In this document: one piece after another, positions 17,384 through 25,889 of the stretch | Position numbering within the stretch: position 1 is the first letter of the stretch | Layout of the letters: the number at the start of each line of letters is the position of its first letter | Made by a program: the position numbers and the translations under genes | The notes under the pieces: model-generated | Told to the model about the DNA's origin: nothing | The model's database searches: none | Seen by the model: the letters and a program-made list of their open reading frames with translations, nothing else | Origin: CAWBUW01 sp963792075 | GTDB lineage: Bacteria > Chloroflexota > Anaerolineae > Anaerolineales > UBA4823 | Reading direction: 5' to 3' | Assembly: GCA_963792075.1 (NCBI GenBank) | Contig: CAWBUW010000012.1 | Span: forward strand, 1,984,001 to 2,048,000 | DNA length: 64,000 nt

Positions 17384-17421
17384 ATACAAATTGGCGGGGG
17401 CTTTGCCCCGCCAATTTGTAT
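17384..17421. repeat. Palindrome with TTT triloop at the SDR breakpoint
   Basis: Arms ATACAAATTGGCGGGG(G)C and complement, with one bulged G, around TTT. It sits exactly where the SDR homology ends and where the AT-rich regulatory region of the MFS gene begins. Confidence 0.75.
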
Positions 17422-17447
17422 GATAAAAAATAAGAAATATCAATTAC

Positions 17448-17490
17448 TATATTGACAAAATCAATATAAATGATAGAATAATCAATATAG
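17448..17490 (+). promoter_or_regulatory. Promoter with operator-like inverted repeat for the MFS exporter
   Basis: TTGACA at 17452-17457 and TAGAAT at 17474-17479 are 16 bases apart. TATATTG (17448-17454) and CAATATA (17462-17468) form an inverted repeat with a seven-base spacer over the -35 box. A third CAATATA copy lies at 17483-17489, past the -10. The layout suggests binding of a dimeric repressor, not encoded nearby. Confidence 0.55.
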
Positions 17491-17507
17491 ATACAGGAGA
17501 AATTTGA

Positions 17508-18818
17508 ATGGCTGAAATAACCACTGAACAATTTTTATCTCGCTGGAAACCAAAATTTTTTACCATCTGGAGTGGCCAGGCACTTTCACTTCTGGGCAGC
17601 CAACTGGTGCAGTTTGCCCTTATCTGGTGGCTGACCAAAACGACTGGCTCAGCCACGGTGCTGGCGACGGCCTCCCTGGTGGGGCTGCTGCCGCAAGTTT
17701 TTATCATGCCTGTTGCAGGGGCATTGGTGGATCGCTGGAACCGCCGCGTTGTGATGCTGGTCTCTGACAGTCTGATCGCTCTGGCGACTTTGGTGCTGGC
17801 GCTGCTCTTCTGGCAGGGGCACGTACAGGTCTGGCAGATTTACGCCTTGATGTTCTTGCGGTCGGCTTTGGGCGGTTTTCACTGGACAGCGATGCAGGCT
17901 TCGACATCCTTGATGGTGCCCAAAGAGCATCTGGCGCGAGTACAAGGGTTGAACCAAGTGCTGAACGGCGGGCTGAACATCATCTCAGCGCCGCTGGGGG
18001 CTTTGCTGCTCGAATGGCTGCCGGTGCAAGGTGTGCTGGGGATCGATATAGCTACTGCCGCGCTGGCGGTTTTCCCCTTGTTACTCATTGCCATTCCGCA
18101 GCCTGCTAACACGCGCAGTGTGCCTGCTGGCGAGAAGCCGGCCTCCGTATGGCAGGACTTTGTGGTAGGACTGCGCTACGTCGCTGCCTGGCCCGGGTTG
18201 GTCATTATTGGCTTGATGGCGGCGGTGATCAACCTGCTGCTCACCCCTGCCTTCTCACTGCTGCCGATCCTGGTGACCAAGCACTTCAACGGCGGCGCGA
18301 TGCACCTGGCCTGGCTCGAATCGTTGATGGGCATTGGTGTGATTGTAGGAGGGCTGACGCTGAGCGTGTGGGGCGGTTTAAAACGGCGCACGCTGACCTC
18401 GCTGTTCGGCCTGATGGGGATGGGTGTGGGTAGCCTGGCGTTGGGCTTTGTCCCGGCTGCAGCTTTCCCGCTGGCAGTGGCCGTGCTGTTTTGGTTGGGA
18501 TTTGTCAACCCGATCACCAATGGCCCATTGATGGCTGCGGTGCAGGCGGTTGTAGCGCCAGAGATGCAAGGGCGGGTATTCACGCTGATTTTCGCCGTTT
18601 CATCGGCGATGTCGCCCCTGGGGCTGATGTTAGCCGGTCCAGTAGCGGATAAGTTTGGCGTGCAAATCTGGTTTGTAGTGGGTGGGGTGGTCACGCTGGT
18701 GATGGGGACGGCAATGTTCTTCATTCCAGCAGTGATGAATTTTGAAAAAGGTGCTCCGGCAGCCATCACTGCGCTGGAGGCTGACCTGACGCTGGCTGCA
18801 TCAGAAGCAGCAGATTGA
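17508..18818 (+). CDS. MFS exporter (EntS/macrolide-efflux-like)
   Basis: 436 residues with twelve predicted membrane spans; CAGGAG precedes the start. The cytosolic opening FWSRWKP-like region, WSGQALSLLGSQLVQFAL and the loop DRWNRRVVM match the MFS_3 group, which includes enterobactin exporters and macrolide efflux pumps. It would export a drug or a secondary metabolite across the cytoplasmic membrane. It has its own promoter with operator-like repeats, suggesting that a repressor responds to the substrate. It stands alone, divergent from the broken SDR gene and followed by a terminator. Confidence 0.82.
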   Translation: MAEITTEQFLSRWKPKFFTIWSGQALSLLGSQLVQFALIWWLTKTTGSATVLATASLVGLLPQVFIMPVAGALVDRWNRRVVMLVSDSLIALATLVLALLFWQGHVQVWQIYALMFLRSALGGFHWTAMQASTSLMVPKEHLARVQGLNQVLNGGLNIISAPLGALLLEWLPVQGVLGIDIATAALAVFPLLLIAIPQPANTRSVPAGEKPASVWQDFVVGLRYVAAWPGLVIIGLMAAVINLLLTPAFSLLPILVTKHFNGGAMHLAWLESLMGIGVIVGGLTLSVWGGLKRRTLTSLFGLMGMGVGSLALGFVPAAAFPLAVAVLFWLGFVNPITNGPLMAAVQAVVAPEMQGRVFTLIFAVSSAMSPLGLMLAGPVADKFGVQIWFVVGGVVTLVMGTAMFFIPAVMNFEKGAPAAITALEADLTLAASEAAD

Positions 18819-18853
18819 TATAGAAGAGACCAACCGGTTTTCTCCCCCCGTGT

Positions 18854-18889
18854 GCGCCGGTGAGGCAGGAATAATGCCTCACCGGCGCC
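18854..18889 (+). terminator. Rho-independent terminator after the MFS exporter
   Basis: Fourteen-base arms (GCGCCGGTGAGGCA and complement) around a seven-base loop, followed by TTTGTGGTT. It starts 36 bases after the MFS stop codon. Confidence 0.7.
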
Positions 18890-18965
18890 TTTGTGGTTAA
18901 TCGCCATTTATCCCTTCGCCCCGGTAACTCTCCATGAACCTATTAATCCTGCTGTAATCCTGGTT

Positions 18966-18974
18966 TGCTATAAT
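18966..18974 (+). promoter_or_regulatory. Extended -10 promoter of msrPQ
   Basis: TGCTATAAT gives an extended -10 with a perfect TATAAT at 18969-18974. The predicted leader is about 65 bases and contains the hairpin at 19003-19033. Confidence 0.6.
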
Positions 18975-19002
18975 AGAGATATGTTTTCTCTGAATAACAG
19001 CT

Positions 19003-19033
19003 CAATAAAAAGGGACACACGCCCTGTTTATTG
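19003..19033 (+). promoter_or_regulatory. 5' leader hairpin in front of msrP
   Basis: CAATAAA-A-AGGG pairs with CCCT-G-TTTATTG, giving eleven pairs and one mismatch around a seven-base loop. Its foot touches the AAGGAAAG ribosome site of msrP (start 19047). It could affect initiation or mRNA stability. It has no U-tract, so it is not a terminator. Confidence 0.5.
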
Positions 19034-19046
19034 AAAGGAAAGTTTT

Positions 19047-19988
19047 ATGGAAAAAATTAAATCGTCGGAAATTACGCCTGAAGCCGTGTACTTGAACCGG
19101 CGCCAGTTTATGCAGAGCATGGGGGCGTTGGCCTTAGGTGCGCTGCTGGCAGCTTGCATGCCGAAGCCTGCTGCGCAGGGATCAGGCCAGGCGATGCCTG
19201 TTCCGGAGAAGACCGAGGGCCAGACGGACGAGCTGGGCGATGTGCTGACGCCCTTCGATGCGGTGACTAACTACAACAATTTCTATGAGTTTTCTACAGA
19301 TAAAAAGGCAGTGGCGTCGTTGGCCAAAAATTTCGAGACGACGCCGTGGGCGGTGGCAGTGGGCGGTCTGGTGAACAAGCCCAAGACCTTTGGCATCGAA
19401 GATTTATTAAAATTTGACCAGGAAGAGCGCATCTATCGCTTGCGCTGCGTGGAAGGCTGGTCGATGGTAATCCCCTGGCTGGGATTCCCGCTCAACAAGC
19501 TGCTCCAGGAAGTCGAGCCATTGAGCAGCGCGCGGTACTTGCGCTTTGAAACATTGCTGGATAAAGATGCCTTTCCCGGTCAGAAGGATGATTGGTATGC
19601 CTGGCCTTACGTGGAAGGGCTGCGATTGGATGAAGCCATGCATGACCTGGCGATCCTGTCCACCGGCCTGTATGGCAAGCCGCTTCCGCCGCAGGACGGT
19701 GCGCCGGTCCGCCTGGTCGTGCCGTGGAAGTATGGCTTTAAGAGCATTAAATCCATCGTTAAAATCGACCTGGTCGAAGAGATGCCGGTCTCGCTGTGGA
19801 TGGCTGCGGCGCCAAACGAATACGGCTTTTACGCCAACGTCAACCCCCAGGTAGACCACCCACGTTGGTCGCAGGCAACCGAACGGCGGATCGGCGAGCT
19901 GAGCCGCCGGCCCACCCTGATGTTCAATGGATATGAGGATGAAGTTGGTGAGCTGTACGCGGGGATGGACTTGAGAAAGAATTTTTGA
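19047..19988 (+). CDS. msrP: MsrP, methionine-sulfoxide reductase catalytic subunit, lipoprotein form
   Basis: 313 residues of the sulfite-oxidase fold that bind molybdopterin; the Mo-ligand Cys is in YRLRCVEGWSM (about 133). It repairs oxidised methionine in extracytoplasmic proteins. The N-terminus has a twin-arginine motif (NRRQFMQ) and a lipobox (LLAAC), so it is probably exported folded by Tat and then lipid-anchored. The well-studied E. coli protein is soluble in the periplasm. The Tat lipoprotein form suits a cell that must hold the enzyme at the membrane. The MsrQ partner follows directly. Confidence 0.9.
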   Translation: MEKIKSSEITPEAVYLNRRQFMQSMGALALGALLAACMPKPAAQGSGQAMPVPEKTEGQTDELGDVLTPFDAVTNYNNFYEFSTDKKAVASLAKNFETTPWAVAVGGLVNKPKTFGIEDLLKFDQEERIYRLRCVEGWSMVIPWLGFPLNKLLQEVEPLSSARYLRFETLLDKDAFPGQKDDWYAWPYVEGLRLDEAMHDLAILSTGLYGKPLPPQDGAPVRLVVPWKYGFKSIKSIVKIDLVEEMPVSLWMAAAPNEYGFYANVNPQVDHPRWSQATERRIGELSRRPTLMFNGYEDEVGELYAGMDLRKNF

Positions 19989-19991
19989 GGG

Positions 19992-20591
19992 ATGCAGCCT
20001 TTCGTTCAGCGCAACTATCGATGGCTGGTACATTTGGGCTGCCTGGCGCCGTTGGGCTGGATTGCCTGGCTGGCGGCGACCGGCGGGTTGACCGTCAACC
20101 CAATCCAGGACCTGACCCAACGTACGGGCAAGATCGCCCTGGTCTTGCTGCTGCTCACTCTGGCTTGCTCGTCAGCTAACCTGATCTTCAGGTTCAGGCT
20201 GGCGTTGAAGATGCGGCGTACACTGGGGTTGTACACCTTCCTGTATGCTGTGCTGCATATGCTCATCTTTGTTGGCCTGGATTACGGGTTTGATTGGGGG
20301 CAGATCGGCGTGGCGATCGTCAAGAAGCCCTTTGTGCTGGCCGGCTTGGCTGCTTTTACGATCTTACTGCTGTTGGCTGTCACTTCTTTTGACCGCTGGA
20401 AGGTGTGGCTGGGCAAGGGCTGGAAGCGGCTGCACAGGCTGGTCTATCTGGTAGGGGGATTGGTGATCCTGCACTACACCTGGTCGGTCAAAGCGGACAT
20501 CCGGGTGCCGCTGCTCTACGGGGCAGTGCTGCTGGGGCTGCTCCTGCTGCGCCTGCCAGCTTTGCGCCGTCGCATCGCTTCCCTAAAATAG
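19992..20591 (+). CDS. msrQ: MsrQ, heme membrane subunit of the Msr system
   Basis: 199 residues with about six membrane spans. Histidines in LYTFLYAVLHML, WKRLHRLVYLVGGLVILHY and nearby fit heme ligation in the ferric-reductase-like YedZ fold. It passes electrons from the respiratory chain or flavin reductase to MsrP. The start lies three bases after the msrP stop and is preceded by GAGGG, consistent with cotranslation. Confidence 0.9.
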   Translation: MQPFVQRNYRWLVHLGCLAPLGWIAWLAATGGLTVNPIQDLTQRTGKIALVLLLLTLACSSANLIFRFRLALKMRRTLGLYTFLYAVLHMLIFVGLDYGFDWGQIGVAIVKKPFVLAGLAAFTILLLLAVTSFDRWKVWLGKGWKRLHRLVYLVGGLVILHYTWSVKADIRVPLLYGAVLLGLLLLRLPALRRRIASLK

Positions 20592-20609
20592 GGATTGGGG
20601 GTACGAGAG

Positions 20610-20615
20610 TATAAT
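20610..20615 (+). promoter_or_regulatory. -10 box directly before the zinc-ribbon gene
   Basis: TATAAT ends seven bases before the ATG at 20622. Transcription would begin at or next to the start codon, so the message would be leaderless. The -35 match is poor. Confidence 0.4.
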
Positions 20616-20621
20616 GAAGGT

Positions 20622-22024
20622 ATGCAGGGATCTCTTGAGCCTTCATCTTCATTCACCGATCAGCAGTACGAAGAGCTGGTCAACGAGGCCATTGCATACG
20701 TCAAGGGCGGGCAGCGTGACCGGGCGCGGCGACTGCTGGAACGCGCCACGCTGATCCCGGTCCCTGACGCGCGGGCGTGGTTGTGGCTCTCTGCGACGAC
20801 AGATGATCCGCAAGAGCAGCGCAATTTTCTGGAGCATGCCGTAGGAGCTGACCCCAGCAATGCTGCTGCCCGGCGTGGGTTGGTGATGCTCACGGAAAAG
20901 ATGAAAAAAGAAAAGGTACTGGCAGAAGGGGAAGCAGTACCGTCGCGCCTGCCGCAAGAACCGCAGGCAGTCCAGGCGCAGACTTACCTCTGCCCACAAT
21001 GCGGCGGATCGCTGCGGTATAATCCGCAAGCCTGGGGCTTAAAATGTACTAACTGTGGCACGGTGCAGGCGAAGGCGACTCAAGCAGGTGTGGAACACCT
21101 GGAACAGGTGATGGATTTTACTTTGCCTACTGAACGCGGGCACCGCTGGGCAGAAGGCCTCCAACAGATTGCCTGTGAGCAGTGCGGCGCGGTCAGTTTG
21201 CTCCCGCCCGGACAGGCAGCCGATCGCTGCGCTTACTGTGGCTCGAACCGGCTGGTAAAATCCGCACAGCAGCAAGAGTTGGTAGAGCCTCAGGCGATCG
21301 GCCTGGCCAAAGTGGAGGAACAAGAGGCGCGGGAGCGGGTTAAAGCGTGGCTGGGCAAAGGTTGGTTCGTACCGGATGACCTGAAAGACAATTCGGAACG
21401 GCTGCAGCTCCGGGTGGCGTATTACCCATTCTGGACATTCGACGGAATGATCGAGCTGTCCTGGACCTGCGAGGTGAACGAAGGCACCAGCCGCAGCCCG
21501 CATTGGGTCTCACGCAACGGGGTGGAGATGCAGTTCTTTGATGATGTCCTGGTGCCGGGACTGCGTAAGATGAGCATGGCTCAATTGAACGAGATCGAGC
21601 CGTTCGAATTGAAGGAAATGGTCGCGTTTGCTCCGGAGTACCTGGCGGGATGGTCCGCGCTGAACTATGATCACGCCATGGCGGACGCTTCGCTGCGCGG
21701 CGAGAGAAGGTGGTCCAGCGCCTGCGGCGGGAACTCTATCACAAGATCGAACCGGGGAAGGAAAAACGCAACATCAACAGCGGGGGCGGTAAATGGAGCG
21801 GCTTGACCTTTAAGAACATTTTTCTGCCATTATGGATTGGGTCATATCATTACAAAGGCAAGGAATATCCGCTGTTGGTCAACGGCCAGACGGGTAAGGT
21901 GGGGGGGAACAAGCCACACGATGATCTAAAAATGGTGATGATCGTTGCGGCTGCCGTGCTGACGCTCGTTGCAGTACTGGTAGCGGGGTATCTGGTGCTA
22001 ACGCAAATAGGTCTGCTGCATTAG
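20622..22024 (+). CDS. TPR/zinc-ribbon membrane protein (frameshifted)
   Basis: An N-terminal helical repeat (QQYEELVNEAIAYVKGG, RRLLERA) of about 95 residues is followed by two zinc ribbons (CPQCGG...CTNCG and CEQCGA...CAYCG). Next comes an AYYPFWTFDGMIELSW domain found in many bacterial zinc-finger proteins, and finally a C-terminal membrane span. The frame that starts at 20622 runs into unrelated residues after ADASLR and stops at 21806. From about 21698 another frame carries the natural continuation (REKVVQRLRREL...) to 22024. One base is missing near 21697-21700. The function is unknown; it may bind nucleic acid or sense metal at the membrane. Confidence 0.75.
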
Positions 22025-22060
22025 CCACACCCTACGGTCCCGGTGCATGGGTAAGGAATC

Positions 22061-22105
22061 GGGGTTATTTGTTGGCTGGGCGAAGCCCAGCCAACAAATA
22101 ACCCC
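22061..22105. repeat. Perfect 21-bp palindrome with GAA triloop
   Basis: Arms GGGGTTATTTGTTGGCTGGGC and exact complement around GAA. The tip GCGAAGC is the known extra-stable DNA mini-hairpin sequence. It lies between the zinc-ribbon gene and the glycyl-tRNA synthetase gene, both on the forward strand. Confidence 0.9.
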
Positions 22106-22180
22106 ATGTGATATACTTTGCCCTTGATGCTAAAACGATGCACTTGTCTGGGATCAAATCATTCCCGGGCAGGTGAAACT

Positions 22181-25100
22181 GTGGATGTGAATATGAGCAA
22201 ACCCCTGAATTTCCAATCCATGATCCTGGCCTTGCAGCATTTCTGGGCCGACCAGGGCTGCCTGATCTGGCAGCCATATTACTCGCAGGTGGGTGCAGGG
22301 ACGATGAACCCGGCGACGGCGCTGCGCGTGCTGGGTCCCGAGCCGTGGAACGTGGCCTATGTGGAACCTTCGGTGCGCCCGGACGATGGGCGCTATGGGG
22401 ATAACCCCAACCGCATGCAGATGCACTACCAGTTTCAGGTAATCCTCAAGCCTGACCCGGGTAACCCCCAGGAAGTGTACTTGAACTCACTGGAAGCGCT
22501 GGGGATTGACCCACGCCGCCACGATATCCGCTTTGTGGAAGATAACTGGGAGTCGCCCACGTTGGGGGCGTGGGGGCTGGGTTGGGAAGTGTGGTTGGAT
22601 GGGCAGGAAATCACGCAGTTCACGTATTTCCAACAGGCGGGTGGACGTCCCTGCGACCCGGTGGCGGTGGAAATCACCTATGGGTTGGACCGGATTGCCA
22701 TCGCGCTGCAGCGCGTGCATGGTTTCACCGAGATTGATTGGAATGGCACGCTGACCGCCGGCGACGTGAATTGGATGGGCGAGCGCGAGCACAGCCAGTA
22801 TTATTTTGATGTCGCGGACGTCGAGCGTTTGCGCCAGATGTACGATCTGTATACCCAGGAGGCGGATATTTGTGTGAGCCATAACCTGGTGTTACCTGCG
22901 CATGATTATATTTTGAAAATGTCGCATACCTTCAATGTGCTGGACTCGCGCGGCGCGATTGGGGTGACCGAACGCCAGGCGATTTTTGCCAAGATGCGCG
23001 ACCTATCACGCCGGGTGGCCGATGCTTACCTGGAACAGCGCCAGCATATGGAATATCCCTTTTTGAAAGAAGACCTTGCCACGGGAGCCTCAGCGGCCGG
23101 TGTAGCCACAGTCAAAACCGGGCTGCCAACGCCAGTCTCTCAACCTCAGGATTTCCTGCTGGAGATCGGGACGGAAGAGCTGCCTGCGGCTGACCTGGAT
23201 AACCTGGTGGAGCAGTTGACGCAACGCATGCCGGCGCTATTGGCCGACCTGCGCCTGGAACATGGGGCGGTGCGGGTATTTGGCACGCCGCGGCGGCTGG
23301 TGGCGCATGTTAAGGCGGTCTCGCCGCGCCAGCCAGACATGGAGCAGGTAGTGAAAGGCCCACCTGCTGAGCGTGCGTATGACTCCTTGGGCCAGCCGAC
23401 GAAAGCTGCAGAAGGATTCGCCCGCAGCAAGGGCGTGGCGGTCAGCGATTTGCAGGTGCGTGAGATGGACGGCGGGCGTTATATCGCCGCAGCGGTTTTC
23501 CAGGCCGGGCATCCGGCGGGAAAAGTTCTGGCTGAGGCACTGCCTGCGTTCATCGCGGGGCTGAAGGTGGATAAGCCCATGCGTTGGAACCGCAGCAACG
23601 TAGCTTTCTCGCGCCCGATCCGCTGGCTGCTGGCATTGTATGGCAGCCAGGTGGTGCCGTTCGAATACGCCGGTTTGCAGTCGGGCAATTCGACGCGCGG
23701 GCTGCGCTTCACCCAGCCGGAGACGATCGTAGTAGATGGGCCGGTGGCGTATTACCAGGCCATGCAGGCCCAGGGGATTGTGCTGGAGACTGCCGTCCGC
23801 CAGGAGCAGATCCTGGCGCAAGTCCAGGCAGCCGCCGCGCGCGTGAATGGGGAGATCGAGTCTGCTCCCGCGCTGCTGGCCGAGGTAGCCAACCTGGTCG
23901 AATCGCCTTGTGCCCTGGCCGGGTCCTTTGACCCGGAACACCTTAAGCTGCCCCGCGAGGTGTTGATTTCGGTAATGAAGAAGCACCAGCGCTATTTCCC
24001 GGTGGAAAAGGACGGGAAACTGCTGCCGTATTTTATTACCATCAGTAACAAGGGCGCTGCGCAGCGCGACGATCTCGATCTGGTTATAGAGGGCAACGAG
24101 CATGTCATCCGGGCGCGCTTTGCCGACGCAGACTTCTTTGTCCGCGAAGATTTGAAACGGAAATTGGAAGATTACCTGCCGCGTCTGCGTACGCTCACTT
24201 TCCAGGTGAAATTGGGCTCGATGTATGACAAAGCCCAGCGCGTGCGTGCCATGGTCGAGCCACTGGCGGCTGAACTGGGTCTGAGCGCGGAAGAAAAGCA
24301 AACCGCCTTGCGCGCGGCCGAGCTTTGCAAAGCAGACCTGGCCACGCGCATGGTCGTGGAAATGACCTCCCTGCAGGGATTGATCGGGCGGCATTATGCT
24401 CTGCTCTCCGGTGAAAGCCCGGCGGTGGCGCAGGCGATTTGGGAGCATTACCTGCCGCGGGCTGCCGGCGATGCATTACCGCAGGAACGCCCTGGGTTGG
24501 TAGTGGGGATTGCGGACCGCCTGGACACCCTGGCGGGATTGTTCGCTGCAGGGTTAGCGCCTTCGGGGACGAAGGATCCCTTTGCCCAAAGGCGGGCAGC
24601 CCTGGGACTGGTGCTGGCCTTGATCGGCGCGAAGCTGGACTTCGACGTGCGCAGGGCGATCCAGGAGATCGCGGCGCCGCGGCTGCCGATCCCTGCATCA
24701 CCGGAAGCTCAGGAAGCATGCATACAGTTCATCACAGAACGCCTGCGCAACCTGCTGTTGGAGCAGGGAAGCCGGTTTGATGCGGTGGACGCGGTGCTGG
24801 CGGCGCAGGGCTCTAATCCGGCGCACGCTGCCCATGCGGTGGGCGCTTTGGCAAGTTGGATCGAAAGGCCTGATTGGAACACGATCCTGCCAGCTTACTC
24901 CCGCTGCGTGCGTATCACACGCGATCTGAAAGAACGCTATGAGCTGGTGCCAGGGGCATTTGTAGAAACAGCCGAGCACGAGCTGTACACGGCGCTGCTG
25001 GCAGTCGAAGCTGCCCCGCGCCGACCTGGCTCGGTCGATGATCTATTGGCTGCTTTCCTACCCATGATCCCGGTGATCAACCGTTTCTTCGATGCGGTAC

Positions 25101-25210
25101 TGGTGATGGCCGAGGACGCGGTGCAGAGGCAGAACCGGCTGGGCTTGCTGCAGCGCATCGCCGCGCTGGCACAGGGTGTGGCAGACTTCTCGAAGCTGGA
25201 AGGTTTCTAG
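22181..25210 (+). CDS. glyQS: Glycyl-tRNA synthetase, fused alpha and beta chains
   Basis: About 1009 residues from the GTG at 22181 (AGGTG five bases upstream); an ATG at 22193 is the alternative. Residues about 1-300 are the alpha chain (ALQHFWADQGCLIWQPYYS, GAGTMNPATALRVLGPEPW). A linker is followed by the beta chain from FLLEIGTEELPAADL to the C-terminal anticodon-binding region. It attaches glycine to tRNA-Gly. Most bacteria with this type make two separate chains (glyQ, glyS); one-chain forms are known in chlamydiae and some other groups. No T-box is visible upstream. Confidence 0.92.
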   Translation: MDVNMSKPLNFQSMILALQHFWADQGCLIWQPYYSQVGAGTMNPATALRVLGPEPWNVAYVEPSVRPDDGRYGDNPNRMQMHYQFQVILKPDPGNPQEVYLNSLEALGIDPRRHDIRFVEDNWESPTLGAWGLGWEVWLDGQEITQFTYFQQAGGRPCDPVAVEITYGLDRIAIALQRVHGFTEIDWNGTLTAGDVNWMGEREHSQYYFDVADVERLRQMYDLYTQEADICVSHNLVLPAHDYILKMSHTFNVLDSRGAIGVTERQAIFAKMRDLSRRVADAYLEQRQHMEYPFLKEDLATGASAAGVATVKTGLPTPVSQPQDFLLEIGTEELPAADLDNLVEQLTQRMPALLADLRLEHGAVRVFGTPRRLVAHVKAVSPRQPDMEQVVKGPPAERAYDSLGQPTKAAEGFARSKGVAVSDLQVREMDGGRYIAAAVFQAGHPAGKVLAEALPAFIAGLKVDKPMRWNRSNVAFSRPIRWLLALYGSQVVPFEYAGLQSGNSTRGLRFTQPETIVVDGPVAYYQAMQAQGIVLETAVRQEQILAQVQAAAARVNGEIESAPALLAEVANLVESPCALAGSFDPEHLKLPREVLISVMKKHQRYFPVEKDGKLLPYFITISNKGAAQRDDLDLVIEGNEHVIRARFADADFFVREDLKRKLEDYLPRLRTLTFQVKLGSMYDKAQRVRAMVEPLAAELGLSAEEKQTALRAAELCKADLATRMVVEMTSLQGLIGRHYALLSGESPAVAQAIWEHYLPRAAGDALPQERPGLVVGIADRLDTLAGLFAAGLAPSGTKDPFAQRRAALGLVLALIGAKLDFDVRRAIQEIAAPRLPIPASPEAQEACIQFITERLRNLLLEQGSRFDAVDAVLAAQGSNPAHAAHAVGALASWIERPDWNTILPAYSRCVRITRDLKERYELVPGAFVETAEHELYTALLAVEAAPRRPGSVDDLLAAFLPMIPVINRFFDAVLVMAEDAVQRQNRLGLLQRIAALAQGVADFSKLEGF

Positions 25211-25886
25211 TCGCAAATCTTTAAGAGGCGGCTGACCAACCCGGAACCGAGCAGGGCGCAGCCGTCGATGATCATGTAGTGACAGGCGTGTGCGTCGAAG
25301 AGGATCGAGGCGCGGGCGGGGAACTCGTCATCACCTGGCCAGAGCAGCGCCGCCAGGGGAAGCGCGGCAGGGGTTGGAACCGGTAGGCCAACCCGCTCAG
25401 GCCGGTGAGTTTGAGACCGCCCAGGAGATGGGCAGCCTGTTCGTATCGTTCAGGTTCGGCGCCCAGGCCTTGCGCCAGGCGGTCGCCGGAATAGCCCTGG
25501 AAAGCCTGGTGGTAAAAACCGCCAGCGGGCAGCTCGCGGAAGGATACCCAGCGGTCGGCCAGGGGAGTGCCATCGGCGGTTTTGAGATGGTAGAGCAGGA
25601 CCGAAGCGTCAAAGATTGAACAAGGTTGGGAAGTCGCCTCATCCACAGGCTGCAAGTCGGGCCAGGGGATGAGCACCGTCCGGTTCCAGTAGGAGAGGCG
25701 CAAAGTCTGTTGGGTGAGGACTGCGCCCACGCGCCGGGCAAGGATCGCAGGGTCCACAGGGGCCAGCGCCTGGCGCAGTGTATCGAGCTGGCGCGCCATG
25801 CTGGCTTCCCAGGCCAGGTGTGCTTGTTCTACCGATTTGTTCAGGGGAGGCTGCTCGCCCCCAGCTTTGTCTGTTAAACCGCCCAT
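25207..25886 (-). CDS. DUF3786-like protein (frameshifted near its end)
   Basis: About 226 residues after correction. As read, the frame ends in low-complexity Ser/Pro residues at 25272. Adding one G to the GGGG at 25356-25359 restores LPLAALLWPGDDEFPARASILFDAHACHY and a stop at 25207. The pattern matches DUF3786 proteins, common in anaerobes and often near corrinoid or methyl-transfer genes; function unknown. The start is four bases after the NadE stop. The restored stop codon overlaps the glyQS stop on the other strand within the tetranucleotide CTAG. Confidence 0.7.
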
Positions 25887-25889
25887 CGC

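Noticed and set aside
22025..22180. T-box before glyQS
   Set aside because: No GGGTGGTACCGCG-like core; the only structure is the 21-base palindrome at 22061.
23237..24448. Reverse-strand ORF of 403 codons
   Set aside because: Antisense to the intact beta part of glycyl-tRNA synthetase; no ribosome site or recognisable domain.
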